Source of the DNA: JBFELO01 sp041552055
GTDB taxonomy: Bacteria; Acidobacteriota; Thermoanaerobaculia; Thermoanaerobaculales; Sulfomarinibacteraceae
NCBI GenBank assembly: GCA_041552055.1
Contig: JBFELO010000095.1
Location: forward strand, 1-17,952
DNA: 17,952 nt
Direction of reading: 5' to 3'
The notes under the pieces were generated by a model. That model made no database searches and was not told the DNA's origin. It saw only the letters and a program-made list of their open reading frames with translations. Of this stretch, positions 1 through 7,380 are shown one piece after another. Every line of letters begins with the position of its first letter. Position 1 is the first letter of the stretch. The position numbers and the translations under genes were made by a program.

Positions 1-13
1 GGGGAGGGGAACG

Positions 14-1372
14 TCAGGGTGCCGAGTCCCCGGGACCTCCAAGCCGTGGATGGAGCGCAGTATTCGGGAGCGTGAGGCGGGCCTCGCACCCGGGCGCGAG
101 GTCGCGGTCTTCGACGGTCACGGAGCCGCCATGGGCCTCGGCAATCTGGCGGCAGAGGAACAGCCCGATACCCGAGCCCTCGGGCTTGGTGCTGAAGAAC
201 GGCACGAACAGGTTGGCCGACTGGGGCAATCCGGGACCGTCGTCGCGCACGACGACCTCGACTCGATCGTCCATCGCGCGCCATTCGATCTCGACCCCGC
301 CGCCGGTGCTCAGGCTCGCCTCGACCGCGTTGCGGACCAGGTTGATCAACACCTGTTCGATCTGGTCCTGGTCCGCAGCCACCACCGCTTCGGGCCCGTC
401 GACAACCCTCACCGGAAGGCGGGTCTCGAGTTCGGCGACCCGTCGGACGCAGGTGGCGATCTCGACCGATGACAGTGATGGTTCCGGCATCTTGGCCAGG
501 CGCGAGCAGTCGCTCATGAACCGCGCCAGCGCCTCGGCGCGAGAGGAAATCACGCCGAGGCCCCGTCCCAGATCGCTGCGCCAGTCGGCAGGCAGCGGAT
601 CCTTCTCGGTCAGACGGACCATGCTGCCGGCGAGCGACGTGATCGGGGCGAGCGAGTTGTTGAGCTCATGGCCTATGACCCGAATGAGCCGCTTCCACGC
701 GGCCAACTCCTCGGCGCGCAGGGCTCGGCTGACGTCCGACAGCACCACCAGCTGGTGAGGTCGACCGTGTTGTCTGAAGCTGCCCCGTCGGAGCTCCCAC
801 CGGCCGGGCCTGCCGCCGACAGCGAGCTCGACGGTGCGGGACGAGGGGCCGGAGAGACAGTCGGCGAGGCCGAGCTCGAGAGCATCCCGCCCGAGAAGCG
901 TTCCGGTGTCGCCGAGCAGCCGCAGTCCGGCTTCGTTGACCTGCCGGAGCCGGTTCGAGGAGTCGAAGGCGAACACCGCGACGTCGATCGATCCCATGAC
1001 CGTGCGGACGAGCGCCGTCGCCTCCAGATCGTCGACCCGCTGCCGGCGCAACGTCTCGGAGAGCGAGTTGAGCTCGGTCACCACCTCGCCGTACGGGTCG
1101 TCGCGGCTGACATCGCGTATCCTGAAGGAGTAGTCGCCCTCGCGGAGCGCGGCAAGCAGGTTGGACAGCGTCCTCAGGTGGTAGCGCGTGCGCGCCTGTA
1201 CCACGAGAAGACCGGCGACCCAGGCGAGCACCGCCGACGCGCCGAGTGCGACGCGAGCCGCGGGCGGGAGGTCCGATCGAGCGAGCAGCACGACCGAGGC
1301 GACAACCGCCGGCAGCGCGGACGCGGCGGCAATGCACAGCAGCCGGTTGACGACGCCGGGTCGAAGACTCAC
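14..1372 (-). CDS. NtrY/AtoS-like sensor histidine kinase (HAMP-PAS-HisKA-HATPase)
   Basis: This is the membrane sensor kinase partner of the sigma-54 response regulator encoded just upstream. It is expected to autophosphorylate on His and pass the phosphate to Asp58 of that regulator. Two hydrophobic helices (about 9-31 and 40-60) are joined by only a short loop, so there is no periplasmic sensor domain. A HAMP-like linker (61-112) and a PAS-like domain (about 120-215) follow. The H-box is GHELNN with H235. The ATPase domain has an N-box NLVRNAVEA (344-352), G1 DDGPG (377-381), F-box FVPFFSTK (389-396) and G2 GSGIGL (399-404), so every catalytic box is intact. The start is GTG (1372-1370). 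It overlaps the regulator's TGA by 4 bp (GTGA) and has no good Shine-Dalgarno site, which implies translational coupling. Its last codons lie near the window edge, but the TGA at 16-14 is inside. The family assignment is firm; the signal sensed is unknown. Confidence 0.95.
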   Translation of the reverse strand: MSLRPGVVNRLLCIAAASALPAVVASVVLLARSDLPPAARVALGASAVLAWVAGLLVVQARTRYHLRTLSNLLAALREGDYSFRIRDVSRDDPYGEVVTELNSLSETLRRQRVDDLEATALVRTVMGSIDVAVFAFDSSNRLRQVNEAGLRLLGDTGTLLGRDALELGLADCLSGPSSRTVELAVGGRPGRWELRRGSFRQHGRPHQLVVLSDVSRALRAEELAAWKRLIRVIGHELNNSLAPITSLAGSMVRLTEKDPLPADWRSDLGRGLGVISSRAEALARFMSDCSRLAKMPEPSLSSVEIATCVRRVAELETRLPVRVVDGPEAVVAADQDQIEQVLINLVRNAVEASLSTGGGVEIEWRAMDDRVEVVVRDDGPGLPQSANLFVPFFSTKPEGSGIGLFLCRQIAEAHGGSVTVEDRDLAPGCEARLTLPNTALHPRLGGPGDSAP

Positions 1373-2739
1373 AGGCGATACTTCTCGAGCCGGCGGTAGA
1401 GGGCGCTGCGGCTCAATCCGAGCGCTTCTGCGGCTCTGCTGACGTTGCCGTCGAACCGACGCATCGCCTTCGAGATCAGGGCCCGTTCCACCTCCTCGAG
1501 ACTCATGTCATCGACGGATTGGGTGGCTTCCCGAGGTGCCTGCGTGAGACCGAGATGATCGGCACGAATTGTGTCGCCGTCTGCCATCAGCACGGCCCGC
1601 TCGACGACGTGTGCGAGCTCGCGGACGTTGCCCGCCCAGCCGTGCCGACGGAGGGCGCTCATCGCCGCCTCGTCGAATCCGTTGATCTCCTTGCGATACT
1701 TGTGGGCAACCCGGCCCAGGAAGTGCATCGCGAGCACCGGAATGTCCTCCGGCCGCTCACGCAGCGGCGGTATCCGGATCTCCACCGTGTTGAGCCGGAA
1801 CAGCAGATCCTCGCGGAATCGGCCCTCCGTGACCTCGGTGACGAGATCGGCGTTGGTGGCGGACAGGATGCGGACATCAACTGCGCGGGTCTTTGATGAC
1901 CCGACCCGCTCGAGCTCGCCGGTTTCCAGTGTGCGCAGCAGCTTGCCCTGCTGATCGAACGGCACATTGGCGATTTCGTCCAGGAACAGGGTGCCGCCGT
2001 CGGCCATCTCGAATCTTCCGATCCGGTCGCCCTTGGCGTCGGTGAACGCACCCTTGACGTGACCGAACAGCTCGCTGGCGAACACGCCCTCCGGCAAGCC
2101 ACCGACGTTGACCGTGACCAGCGGCGCCTCGGCCCGGCCGGAGACCGAGTGGAGCCGACGAGCGACGACCTCCTTCCCGGTCCCGTGCTCGCCGGTGACC
2201 AGCACGTTGGCGTCGGATGGGCCGACTTTGGCGATCAGCTCCAACACGGGTTCCATGGCCGACGACGTGGCGATCAGCGTCGGACTCTCGCCGACGCGCA
2301 GGGCGATGTTTTCGGCCTCCAGCCGCTGGCCCCGGCGCAGCGCCCGGCACAGCTCGACCTGGGTGCGGAGAATCAACAGCAATCGCTCGTTGTCCCACGG
2401 CTTCTCCACGAAGTCCCGGGCTCCCGACTGGACCGCCCTGACCGCCAGCTCGACGCTGCCCCAGGCGGTCATCACGACGACCGGCATCGTGGCGTCGAGC
2501 GCCTGCAGGCGACTCAACAGCTCCAGCCCTTCGCTGCCCGAGGTCGTGTCGCGCGCATAGTTGAGGTCGATGAGGGCGGTGTCGAAATCTCGATCGCGTA
2601 CCGCGGCCAGCACACGCTCCGGGGAGTCCGCGGTCTCCACGACGAAGCCCTCGGGCTTGAGCAATAGCCGCAGCGACTCCAGGACGTCCTCCTGGTCGTC
2701 GGCGATCAGAATGCGTGGAGCGTTTTCAGCGGACGTCAT
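1369..2739 (-). CDS. NtrC-family sigma-54-dependent response regulator
   Basis: This is a cytoplasmic two-component activator that remodels sigma-54 RNA polymerase at -24/-12 promoters. The receiver domain (about 9-125) has acidic residues D14/D15, phosphoacceptor D58, T91 and K113. The AAA+ domain (about 150-390) has Walker A GEHGTGKE (183-190), the sigma-54-contacting loop GAFTDA (230-235, usual consensus GAFTGA), Walker B GTLFLDEI (249-256) and the arginine-finger region FREDLLFRL (308-316). A Fis-type helix-turn-helix closes the protein (about 428-456, GNVSRAAEALGLSRSALYRR). The length of 456 aa is normal for the family. The ATG is preceded by GAGG at 5-nt spacing (2748-2745). It lies 59 bp after the fourth permease and overlaps the kinase gene downstream. 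Two sigma-54 promoters with matched upstream dyads lie in the same block (at 7264-7358 and 14767-14859). That makes this protein the obvious candidate activator of both, which is an inference from context. Confidence 0.96.
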   Translation of the reverse strand: MTSAENAPRILIADDQEDVLESLRLLLKPEGFVVETADSPERVLAAVRDRDFDTALIDLNYARDTTSGSEGLELLSRLQALDATMPVVVMTAWGSVELAVRAVQSGARDFVEKPWDNERLLLILRTQVELCRALRRGQRLEAENIALRVGESPTLIATSSAMEPVLELIAKVGPSDANVLVTGEHGTGKEVVARRLHSVSGRAEAPLVTVNVGGLPEGVFASELFGHVKGAFTDAKGDRIGRFEMADGGTLFLDEIANVPFDQQGKLLRTLETGELERVGSSKTRAVDVRILSATNADLVTEVTEGRFREDLLFRLNTVEIRIPPLRERPEDIPVLAMHFLGRVAHKYRKEINGFDEAAMSALRRHGWAGNVRELAHVVERAVLMADGDTIRADHLGLTQAPREATQSVDDMSLEEVERALISKAMRRFDGNVSRAAEALGLSRSALYRRLEKYRL

Positions 2740-2798
2740 CTCGGCCTCGAATGATTGAATCGTACCTTACCGAAGGGTTGGACGGCGTCGAGTGCCAA
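2740..2798 (-). other. Short gap between fourth permease and regulator gene; no clear promoter
   Basis: The 59-bp gap holds the regulator's ribosome binding site (GAGG, 2748-2745). On the minus strand TGGCACT occurs at its upstream edge, but no TTGC follows at the -12 position. No convincing -35/-10 pair is seen either. There is no hairpin followed by a T run. The regulator and kinase genes are therefore most simply read as the tail of the adaptor/ATPase/permease operon. A weak promoter of their own cannot be excluded, and one would be needed for basal expression before induction. Confidence 0.4.
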
Positions 2799-5219
2799 CT
2801 ATTCTTCCGCCAGCGCGACCACCGGGTCGATTCTGGCCGCTCGAGCGGCCGGGACCAATCCGGCGATCAGGCCGACCGACACCATGCCCGCGGCCACCAC
2901 GAGATAGGTCGCCGGATCGAGGGGCGATACCTCGTACAGCATGCTCTGGAGCGCCTCGCTCAGCAGCCAGGCCAGCAACGAGCCCGTACCGAGGCCGAGC
3001 AGCACCAGCAACGAGCTCCTGCGAATGACGGTCACGAGAATCGTGCGTGCCTCGGCCCCCAAGGCCATCCGAAGGCCGATCTCGTGGGTCGTGCGACTGA
3101 CGGAGTACGACATCACCCCGTACAGTCCACCGATGGCGAGTACCAGGGCGACAACGCCGAAGCCGGACAGCACGGCCGCCAGGTCCGCCCTCCCCTGGAT
3201 GTTGGTCTCCACGATGTCGTCCATCGTGGTCACCGCGTAGAGGGCGAGGTCGGGATCAGCCCGCCAGACGGCGGTCCGAATGTCGCCAGACGCCGATTCA
3301 GGCTCGCCGTGGGTCCGGACGGCAAAGGTCACGGCCGGTGCCGCCGCCTGTGACAGGGGCCTCAGTGTCTCGAACCGCACCGGTGTGTCGAGTGACGTCT
3401 GGCGGTAGTCACCCATGACGCCGATGATCTCGAGCCACGGTGTGTCGGCGTCGGGCGGCCCGAACTTCAGCCGCTTGCCGATCGCACTCTGGTTCGGCCA
3501 GAAGTGGCGCGCCATGTGTCGGTTGATGATGACAACACCGCCGGTGTCCTCCCGATCGAGGCTCGTGAATGTGCGGCCTTCGAGAAGCGGTATCCCCATT
3601 GTCTCGAGGTATTCCGGAGTCGCCACCTCGGAGCCGACCATGATCTTGTCGGCGGGGTCTTGGATCGGATGGCCATCGACGGTCACGCTGGAATTCCCGT
3701 TGTTCCCGATCAGTGGGATCACCGACACGGCCGCGGCCGAGCGCACCCCGGGCGCGGTCGCTATCTCGTCCACCGCGCGCTGGACGAATGCGGCGCGCTC
3801 GGCGCCGGACTGGTATCTCTGCTCCGGAAGCGACACCTGCAGGGTGAGCAGGCGGTCGGTCTCAAAACCCGCATCGACCGAGCTGAGTGCAACCAGGCTG
3901 CGGATCATGAGCGCCGCGCTGACGAGCAGAGCGAGCGCCATGGCCACCTGGGTGATCACCAGCAGGTCCTGCCGGACGCGCACGCCACGACCTCCCAGGA
4001 CCGTCCTGGTGCCGACACGAATCAGATCGGGAAATCCGGTCGTGGATGCCCGCAGCGCCACCGGCAGTCCGAAGCCGATGGTGGTCACGGCCAGCAGCGA
4101 CACCGAGAAGCCGAGGGCGCGGTGGTCGATGGAGATCTCACCGAACGATCCCACAGTGTCTTGCAGGCCGGCGGCGAGGATGTCGACGCCCAGAAACGCG
4201 ACCGCGATTCCGAGAACTCCGCCCACCAACGCCAGCAGTGCGGACTCGGTCAGCAACTGCCGGACCAGGCGCGGAGTCCCGGCGCCGAGTGCGGCCCGCA
4301 CGGCGAACTCGCGTTCGCGGCTGCCGGACGCGGCGAGCAGCAGGTTGGCGATGTTGACGCAGGCGATCATGAGTACGAACCCGACCGCGGCCGCGAGCAC
4401 CGACAGCACCGGTCGGGCGGAGTTGCCGAGAAGGATGTCAGTGAGTGAATACACGACAGCTCCGTGCCCTCGATTCGTGTCGGGGTAGGCGCCGGCCAGC
4501 CGATCGGCAATGGCCTCGATCTCGGCGTCGGCTTCGGGTACGGTCACTCCCGGTTTCATCCGGGCAATGACGAGGAAAGAACGCACGCTCCGGGTGTAGA
4601 CCTCCGGGTCGTAGGTGAACGGTAACCAGGCCTGGAACCTGCCGAAGGCGATTTCGATCTCGGGCGCGAGTACGCCCAGAACCTGGTGCGGGACGCCATC
4701 GAGGTCCAGGGTCGTGCCGACCACCTCGGGATCCGCGCCGAAGCGTGCCTGCCAATAGCTGTCGGACAGAAGGACGACGTGACCCGCTCCGGGCCGATCG
4801 TCGGACGCGTCATGGCCGCGGCCGAGGGTGGGCCGCGCGGCCATCACCGGCAACACGCCGGCAGAGGCGCGCACGGCGAGCAGCCGTTCCGGATGGTCGT
4901 CCCCTGAGGCGTTGAGCGGCTCGTACCAGTAGATCCCCGACTCCTCGAACGACGTGCTCTGCTCGCGCCAGTCGTGGTAGTCGGGCAGCGAGGTCGTCAT
5001 GCGGGACCAACCCGCCGTCGGCTTGGATGTGAAGAGCCGCACCAGCCGATCGGGTTCGTGAAACGGGGGTGGTGTCAGCAAGGTGGCGTCCACCACGCTG
5101 AACACCGCGGTGGTCGCCCCGATGCCGAGCCCGAGGGTGAGCACCGAGATCGTGGTCACCATCGGGTTGCGGATCAACACCCGAGCCGCGAAACGCACGT
5201 CCTGGAGTAACATCGTCAT
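2799..5219 (-). CDS. ADOP/MacB-type ABC transporter permease (fourth copy, downstream of the ATPase)
   Basis: This is an inner-membrane permease of the duplicated MacB/FtsX (ADOP) class, about 806 aa. Residue numbers here count from an in-frame TTG two codons upstream. Each half has one MacB periplasmic domain and an FtsX core. Helices are predicted near 22-46, 272-297, 328-350, 372-392, 420-442, 684-708, 736-756 and 772-794. The family signature ACVNIANLLLAASGSREREFAVRAALGA sits near 289-315, and its second-half echo THEIGLRMALGA near 713-724. The C-terminus RIDPVVALAEE is the usual ADOP ending. The in-frame TTG at 5225 directly abuts the GGGAG (5230-5226), whereas ATG at 5219 is spaced 6 nt from it, so ATG 5219 is chosen. 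It lies 28 bp after the ATPase gene, so it is probably the principal permease partner of that ATPase. Like MacB, it may couple ATP hydrolysis to periplasmic movements rather than form a channel. The substrate is unknown. Confidence 0.93.
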   Translation of the reverse strand: MTMLLQDVRFAARVLIRNPMVTTISVLTLGLGIGATTAVFSVVDATLLTPPPFHEPDRLVRLFTSKPTAGWSRMTTSLPDYHDWREQSTSFEESGIYWYEPLNASGDDHPERLLAVRASAGVLPVMAARPTLGRGHDASDDRPGAGHVVLLSDSYWQARFGADPEVVGTTLDLDGVPHQVLGVLAPEIEIAFGRFQAWLPFTYDPEVYTRSVRSFLVIARMKPGVTVPEADAEIEAIADRLAGAYPDTNRGHGAVVYSLTDILLGNSARPVLSVLAAAVGFVLMIACVNIANLLLAASGSREREFAVRAALGAGTPRLVRQLLTESALLALVGGVLGIAVAFLGVDILAAGLQDTVGSFGEISIDHRALGFSVSLLAVTTIGFGLPVALRASTTGFPDLIRVGTRTVLGGRGVRVRQDLLVITQVAMALALLVSAALMIRSLVALSSVDAGFETDRLLTLQVSLPEQRYQSGAERAAFVQRAVDEIATAPGVRSAAAVSVIPLIGNNGNSSVTVDGHPIQDPADKIMVGSEVATPEYLETMGIPLLEGRTFTSLDREDTGGVVIINRHMARHFWPNQSAIGKRLKFGPPDADTPWLEIIGVMGDYRQTSLDTPVRFETLRPLSQAAAPAVTFAVRTHGEPESASGDIRTAVWRADPDLALYAVTTMDDIVETNIQGRADLAAVLSGFGVVALVLAIGGLYGVMSYSVSRTTHEIGLRMALGAEARTILVTVIRRSSLLVLLGLGTGSLLAWLLSEALQSMLYEVSPLDPATYLVVAAGMVSVGLIAGLVPAARAARIDPVVALAEE

Positions 5220-5247
5220 CGTCAACTCCCGGTCCGCACGGCGTCCG

Positions 5248-5964
5248 TCACACCGTCATCTCCTGGAGCGCCGGATGAGTCTCGTCGACCACCTGACCGT
5301 CGAACAGGTGGATCGCCCGCTCGGCGTACTTCACGTATCGCGGATCGTGGGTGACCATGCAGATCGTGGCGCCGCCTTCGTGGAGCTCCTCGAGCAGATC
5401 CATCACCCGCGCGCCCGAACGTGAATCGAGGTTTCCGGTGGGCTCGTCGGCGAGCAGGATCAGGGGATGGCCGACGAGCGCCCGAGCCACTGCGACCCGC
5501 TGCTGCTGCCCACCGGAGAGCTGCGACGGGAAGTGGTTGAGCCGGTGCTCCATGGCGACCTGCTCGAGCGCCTCCCGGACCATGCGACGCCGCTGGCCGG
5601 ACGGCGTGTTCCTGTACACCAGCGGGAGCTCGACGTTCTCGAACACGGTGAGGTCGCCGATCAGGTTGAAGCTCTGGAAGATGAATCCGATCGCCTCGTT
5701 TCGAAGGCGCGCCCGCTGGCGAACCGTAAGCGACTCGGTCGGGTGGTCGTTGAGCAGGTAGCGACCGTCGGACGGAGTGTCGAGCAACCCCATGATCGAC
5801 AGCAGGGTCGTCTTGCCGCAACCCGAGGGTCCGGCCACGGTGACGAACTCACCCTCCCGGATCTCGAGGTGCACGTCGGACAGCGCGTGCGTCTCGACCT
5901 CGTCGGTGAGAAACACCTTCTTGACGCCATCCATGACAATAAGAGAGTTTCCATTATCGGCCAT
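5248..5964 (-). CDS. ABC transporter ATP-binding protein, MacB/LolD/FtsE class
   Basis: This cytoplasmic ATPase should energise the neighbouring MacB/FtsX-like permeases. At 238 aa it is a stand-alone nucleotide-binding domain of normal size. It has Walker A GPSGCGKT (45-52), Q-loop Q97, signature LSGGQ (149-153), Walker B LILLADE with catalytic E174, D-loop NLD (178-180) and H-loop H206. The GLLDTPSDG stretch and the family-typical QSFNLIGDLTVFENVELPL segment place it with the MacB/LolD/FtsE group. The ATG at 5964 has AGGTGG just upstream (4-nt spacing). The gene starts 21 bp after the adaptor stop and is followed 28 bp later by a permease, an adaptor-ATPase-permease order like macAB but with the ATPase and permease as separate genes. 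It is the only ABC ATPase in the window although there are four permeases, so sharing among them is likely (inference). Confidence 0.96.
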   Translation of the reverse strand: MADNGNSLIVMDGVKKVFLTDEVETHALSDVHLEIREGEFVTVAGPSGCGKTTLLSIMGLLDTPSDGRYLLNDHPTESLTVRQRARLRNEAIGFIFQSFNLIGDLTVFENVELPLVYRNTPSGQRRRMVREALEQVAMEHRLNHFPSQLSGGQQQRVAVARALVGHPLILLADEPTGNLDSRSGARVMDLLEELHEGGATICMVTHDPRYVKYAERAIHLFDGQVVDETHPALQEMTV

Positions 5965-5985
5965 GGCTCCACCTTTCCCCCGTCG

Positions 5986-7239
5986 TCACCGCAGACGGAT
6001 TCGGTCGTGGTCGTCCCAGCGGGACGAGTCGGACAGGATGACCCGATCGCCCTCTTCGAGCCCGCGCAGGATCTCGATCGTGTCCACCGAGGCTCTGCCC
6101 AGCTCCACCTGAACCCTGAGCGCGTGGTCGCCGTCGGGCTCCAGACGATAGAGTCCGACTGTCGCGCGTTCCTGACTCTGCACCGGCCGCCCGACGAAGA
6201 GCACGTCGTCGAGGCGCTCGATCTCGATGGTGCCGTCGACCGCGAGGTCGGGCCGCGCACCTTCGGGCAATTCTCCGTCGAGCCGCACCTCGACGGTGAC
6301 CGTACCTTCGCGAACCGACGGGTCGACGCGCGCCACGGTGCCGCGCACCAGCCCGTTTCGGGTGTCGACGCTGACCGCGAGCCCGGGTCGAACGTCCCGC
6401 GCGCGGGTGGCGGGCACGCGCACCTCGGCCTCGAGTCGGGTCGGTTCGGCCACCCTGGCCAGCATTGTGCCGGCCGTCACCTGCTGGCCGATCTCCACCG
6501 GCACCTCCTGCACCACACCGTCGATGCCGGCCCGCACCGACAGCGCGTCGAGCTGCCTCGCGCGCAGCCGGTGCAGCGCCCGCTGCTGCTCGACCTCGGC
6601 CAGTTTGGCGTCGAGCAGTGCCCGGTTGCCCTGAGCGGTTATCTCCAGCCGCTGCACCTCGATCTCACGTCGAGTCGCGAGCGCCTCGGCCAGCGCTTCG
6701 GACGACCGCCGGTGGATGTCGGAGATCAGACCCCTCTCGGAGAGCTCACGGTCGGCCTCGGCCTGCAGCGTCGCCCTCACGTACTCGGCCTCCACCGCCG
6801 CCGCTTCGGCGCGTTGATCGAGCTGGGTCGACAGCAACGTCACGCGCAGACTCTCGAGCTCGGCCTCGGCGCGTCGCAGGGCGCTCTCCGCATCGACTGC
6901 CTCACGCTCGACCTCCGGGTCCGTCAACTCGAGCAGCACGTCGTCCGCCGCCACTCGCGCGCCAGGATCGACGAAGACCATGTCGACACGGCCTGCGGTC
7001 TGCGCCTGGACGAAACGCAGGTTGACGGGTACCAGCGTGCCGTGGCCGCGGACCTCGCGCACGAGGGTGCCGCGCTCGACCGTGCCGATCCACACCGTGT
7101 CCCGATCCACACCAGGGGCTGCCGGGTCGAGGTTCGCGACCGCCAGCGTCACCAGGACGACAGCCGATACACCCGCCGCAGCGATGAACCAACGCCTGCG
7201 GCGTTTCGACTCGACGACCCCGGTTCGAACAACATCCAT
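5986..7239 (-). CDS. MacA/HlyD-like periplasmic adaptor subunit
   Basis: This is a membrane-fusion (adaptor) protein linking an inner-membrane permease to an outer-membrane exit duct. It has 417 aa. A basic segment SKRRRRW (11-17) precedes a single membrane anchor (about 17-36). The first half-lipoyl segment lies near 76-106 and a long Ala/Glu/Leu-rich coiled coil near 108-226. The second half-lipoyl segment IDGVVQEVPVEIGQQVTAG lies near 239-257, followed by beta-barrel (about 265-340) and membrane-proximal (about 340-417) regions. It has no lipobox, so it is anchored by a helix rather than a lipid. The ATG at 7239 is preceded only by a weak GTGGGA (7253-7248). It is the first gene after sigma-54 promoter P2, and the predicted leader is only about 14 nt. 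The ATPase follows 21 bp downstream. No TolC homologue is present in the window. Confidence 0.93.
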   Translation of the reverse strand: MDVVRTGVVESKRRRRWFIAAAGVSAVVLVTLAVANLDPAAPGVDRDTVWIGTVERGTLVREVRGHGTLVPVNLRFVQAQTAGRVDMVFVDPGARVAADDVLLELTDPEVEREAVDAESALRRAEAELESLRVTLLSTQLDQRAEAAAVEAEYVRATLQAEADRELSERGLISDIHRRSSEALAEALATRREIEVQRLEITAQGNRALLDAKLAEVEQQRALHRLRARQLDALSVRAGIDGVVQEVPVEIGQQVTAGTMLARVAEPTRLEAEVRVPATRARDVRPGLAVSVDTRNGLVRGTVARVDPSVREGTVTVEVRLDGELPEGARPDLAVDGTIEIERLDDVLFVGRPVQSQERATVGLYRLEPDGDHALRVQVELGRASVDTIEILRGLEEGDRVILSDSSRWDDHDRIRLR

Positions 7240-7263
7240 CAGCGACGTCCCACCCCGCGCAAT

Positions 7264-7279
7264 CGCAATCCCCGTGCCA
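7264..7279 (-). promoter_or_regulatory. Sigma-54 promoter P2 for the adaptor-ATPase-permease-regulator operon
   Basis: On the minus strand the sequence reads TGGCACG-GGGA-TTGCG. It matches the consensus TGGCACG-N4-TTGCW at every position except the last degenerate one. The invariant GG (-24) and GC (-12) are present at the required spacing. Transcription would start near 7253, about 14 nt before the adaptor ATG at 7239. It differs from P1 at 2 of 16 positions. A perfect palindrome lies 83.5 bp upstream, measured from dyad centre to the C of -12. Motif, position and context all agree; expression is not tested. Confidence 0.9.
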
Positions 7280-7338
7280 GCTTCTGAGACACCGAGCAGC
7301 TTCCCTCAGTGCCGCCCTTCGTCCGCCCGTGGAAGTCG

Positions 7339-7358
7339 GGTGTCCGATATCGGACACC
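7339..7358. promoter_or_regulatory. Perfect 20-bp palindrome, probable activator-binding site (UAS) for P2
   Basis: The sequence GGTGTCCGATATCGGACACC is a perfect dyad, with core TGTCCG-ATAT-CGGACA and centre at 7348.5. It lies about 95 bp upstream of the predicted P2 start site, in the normal range for enhancer sites of NtrC-type activators. A Fis-type dimer would bind such a dyad. It is only 23 bp past the stop of the upstream permease gene. It could be mistaken for a terminator stem, but it has no loop and no following T run on either strand. The identity of the binding protein (the regulator at 1369-2739) is inferred. Confidence 0.8.
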
Positions 7359-7380
7359 TGAACTCGGTGCGCGTGACATG

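Noticed and set aside
2785..2798. A third sigma-54 promoter before the regulator gene (TGGCACT on the minus strand)
   Set aside because: The -12 element is missing: GCCG occurs where TTGC is required.
5467..7287. A 606-codon frame antisense to the ATPase and adaptor genes
   Set aside because: It shares the register of the two real genes and has low-complexity His/Arg/Asp-rich content. The minus strand encodes intact ABC and adaptor motifs.
7339..7358. The 20-bp palindrome as a transcription terminator of the permease operon
   Set aside because: The arms meet with no loop and no T run follows on either strand. Its position and match to the dyad at P1 fit an activator site better.
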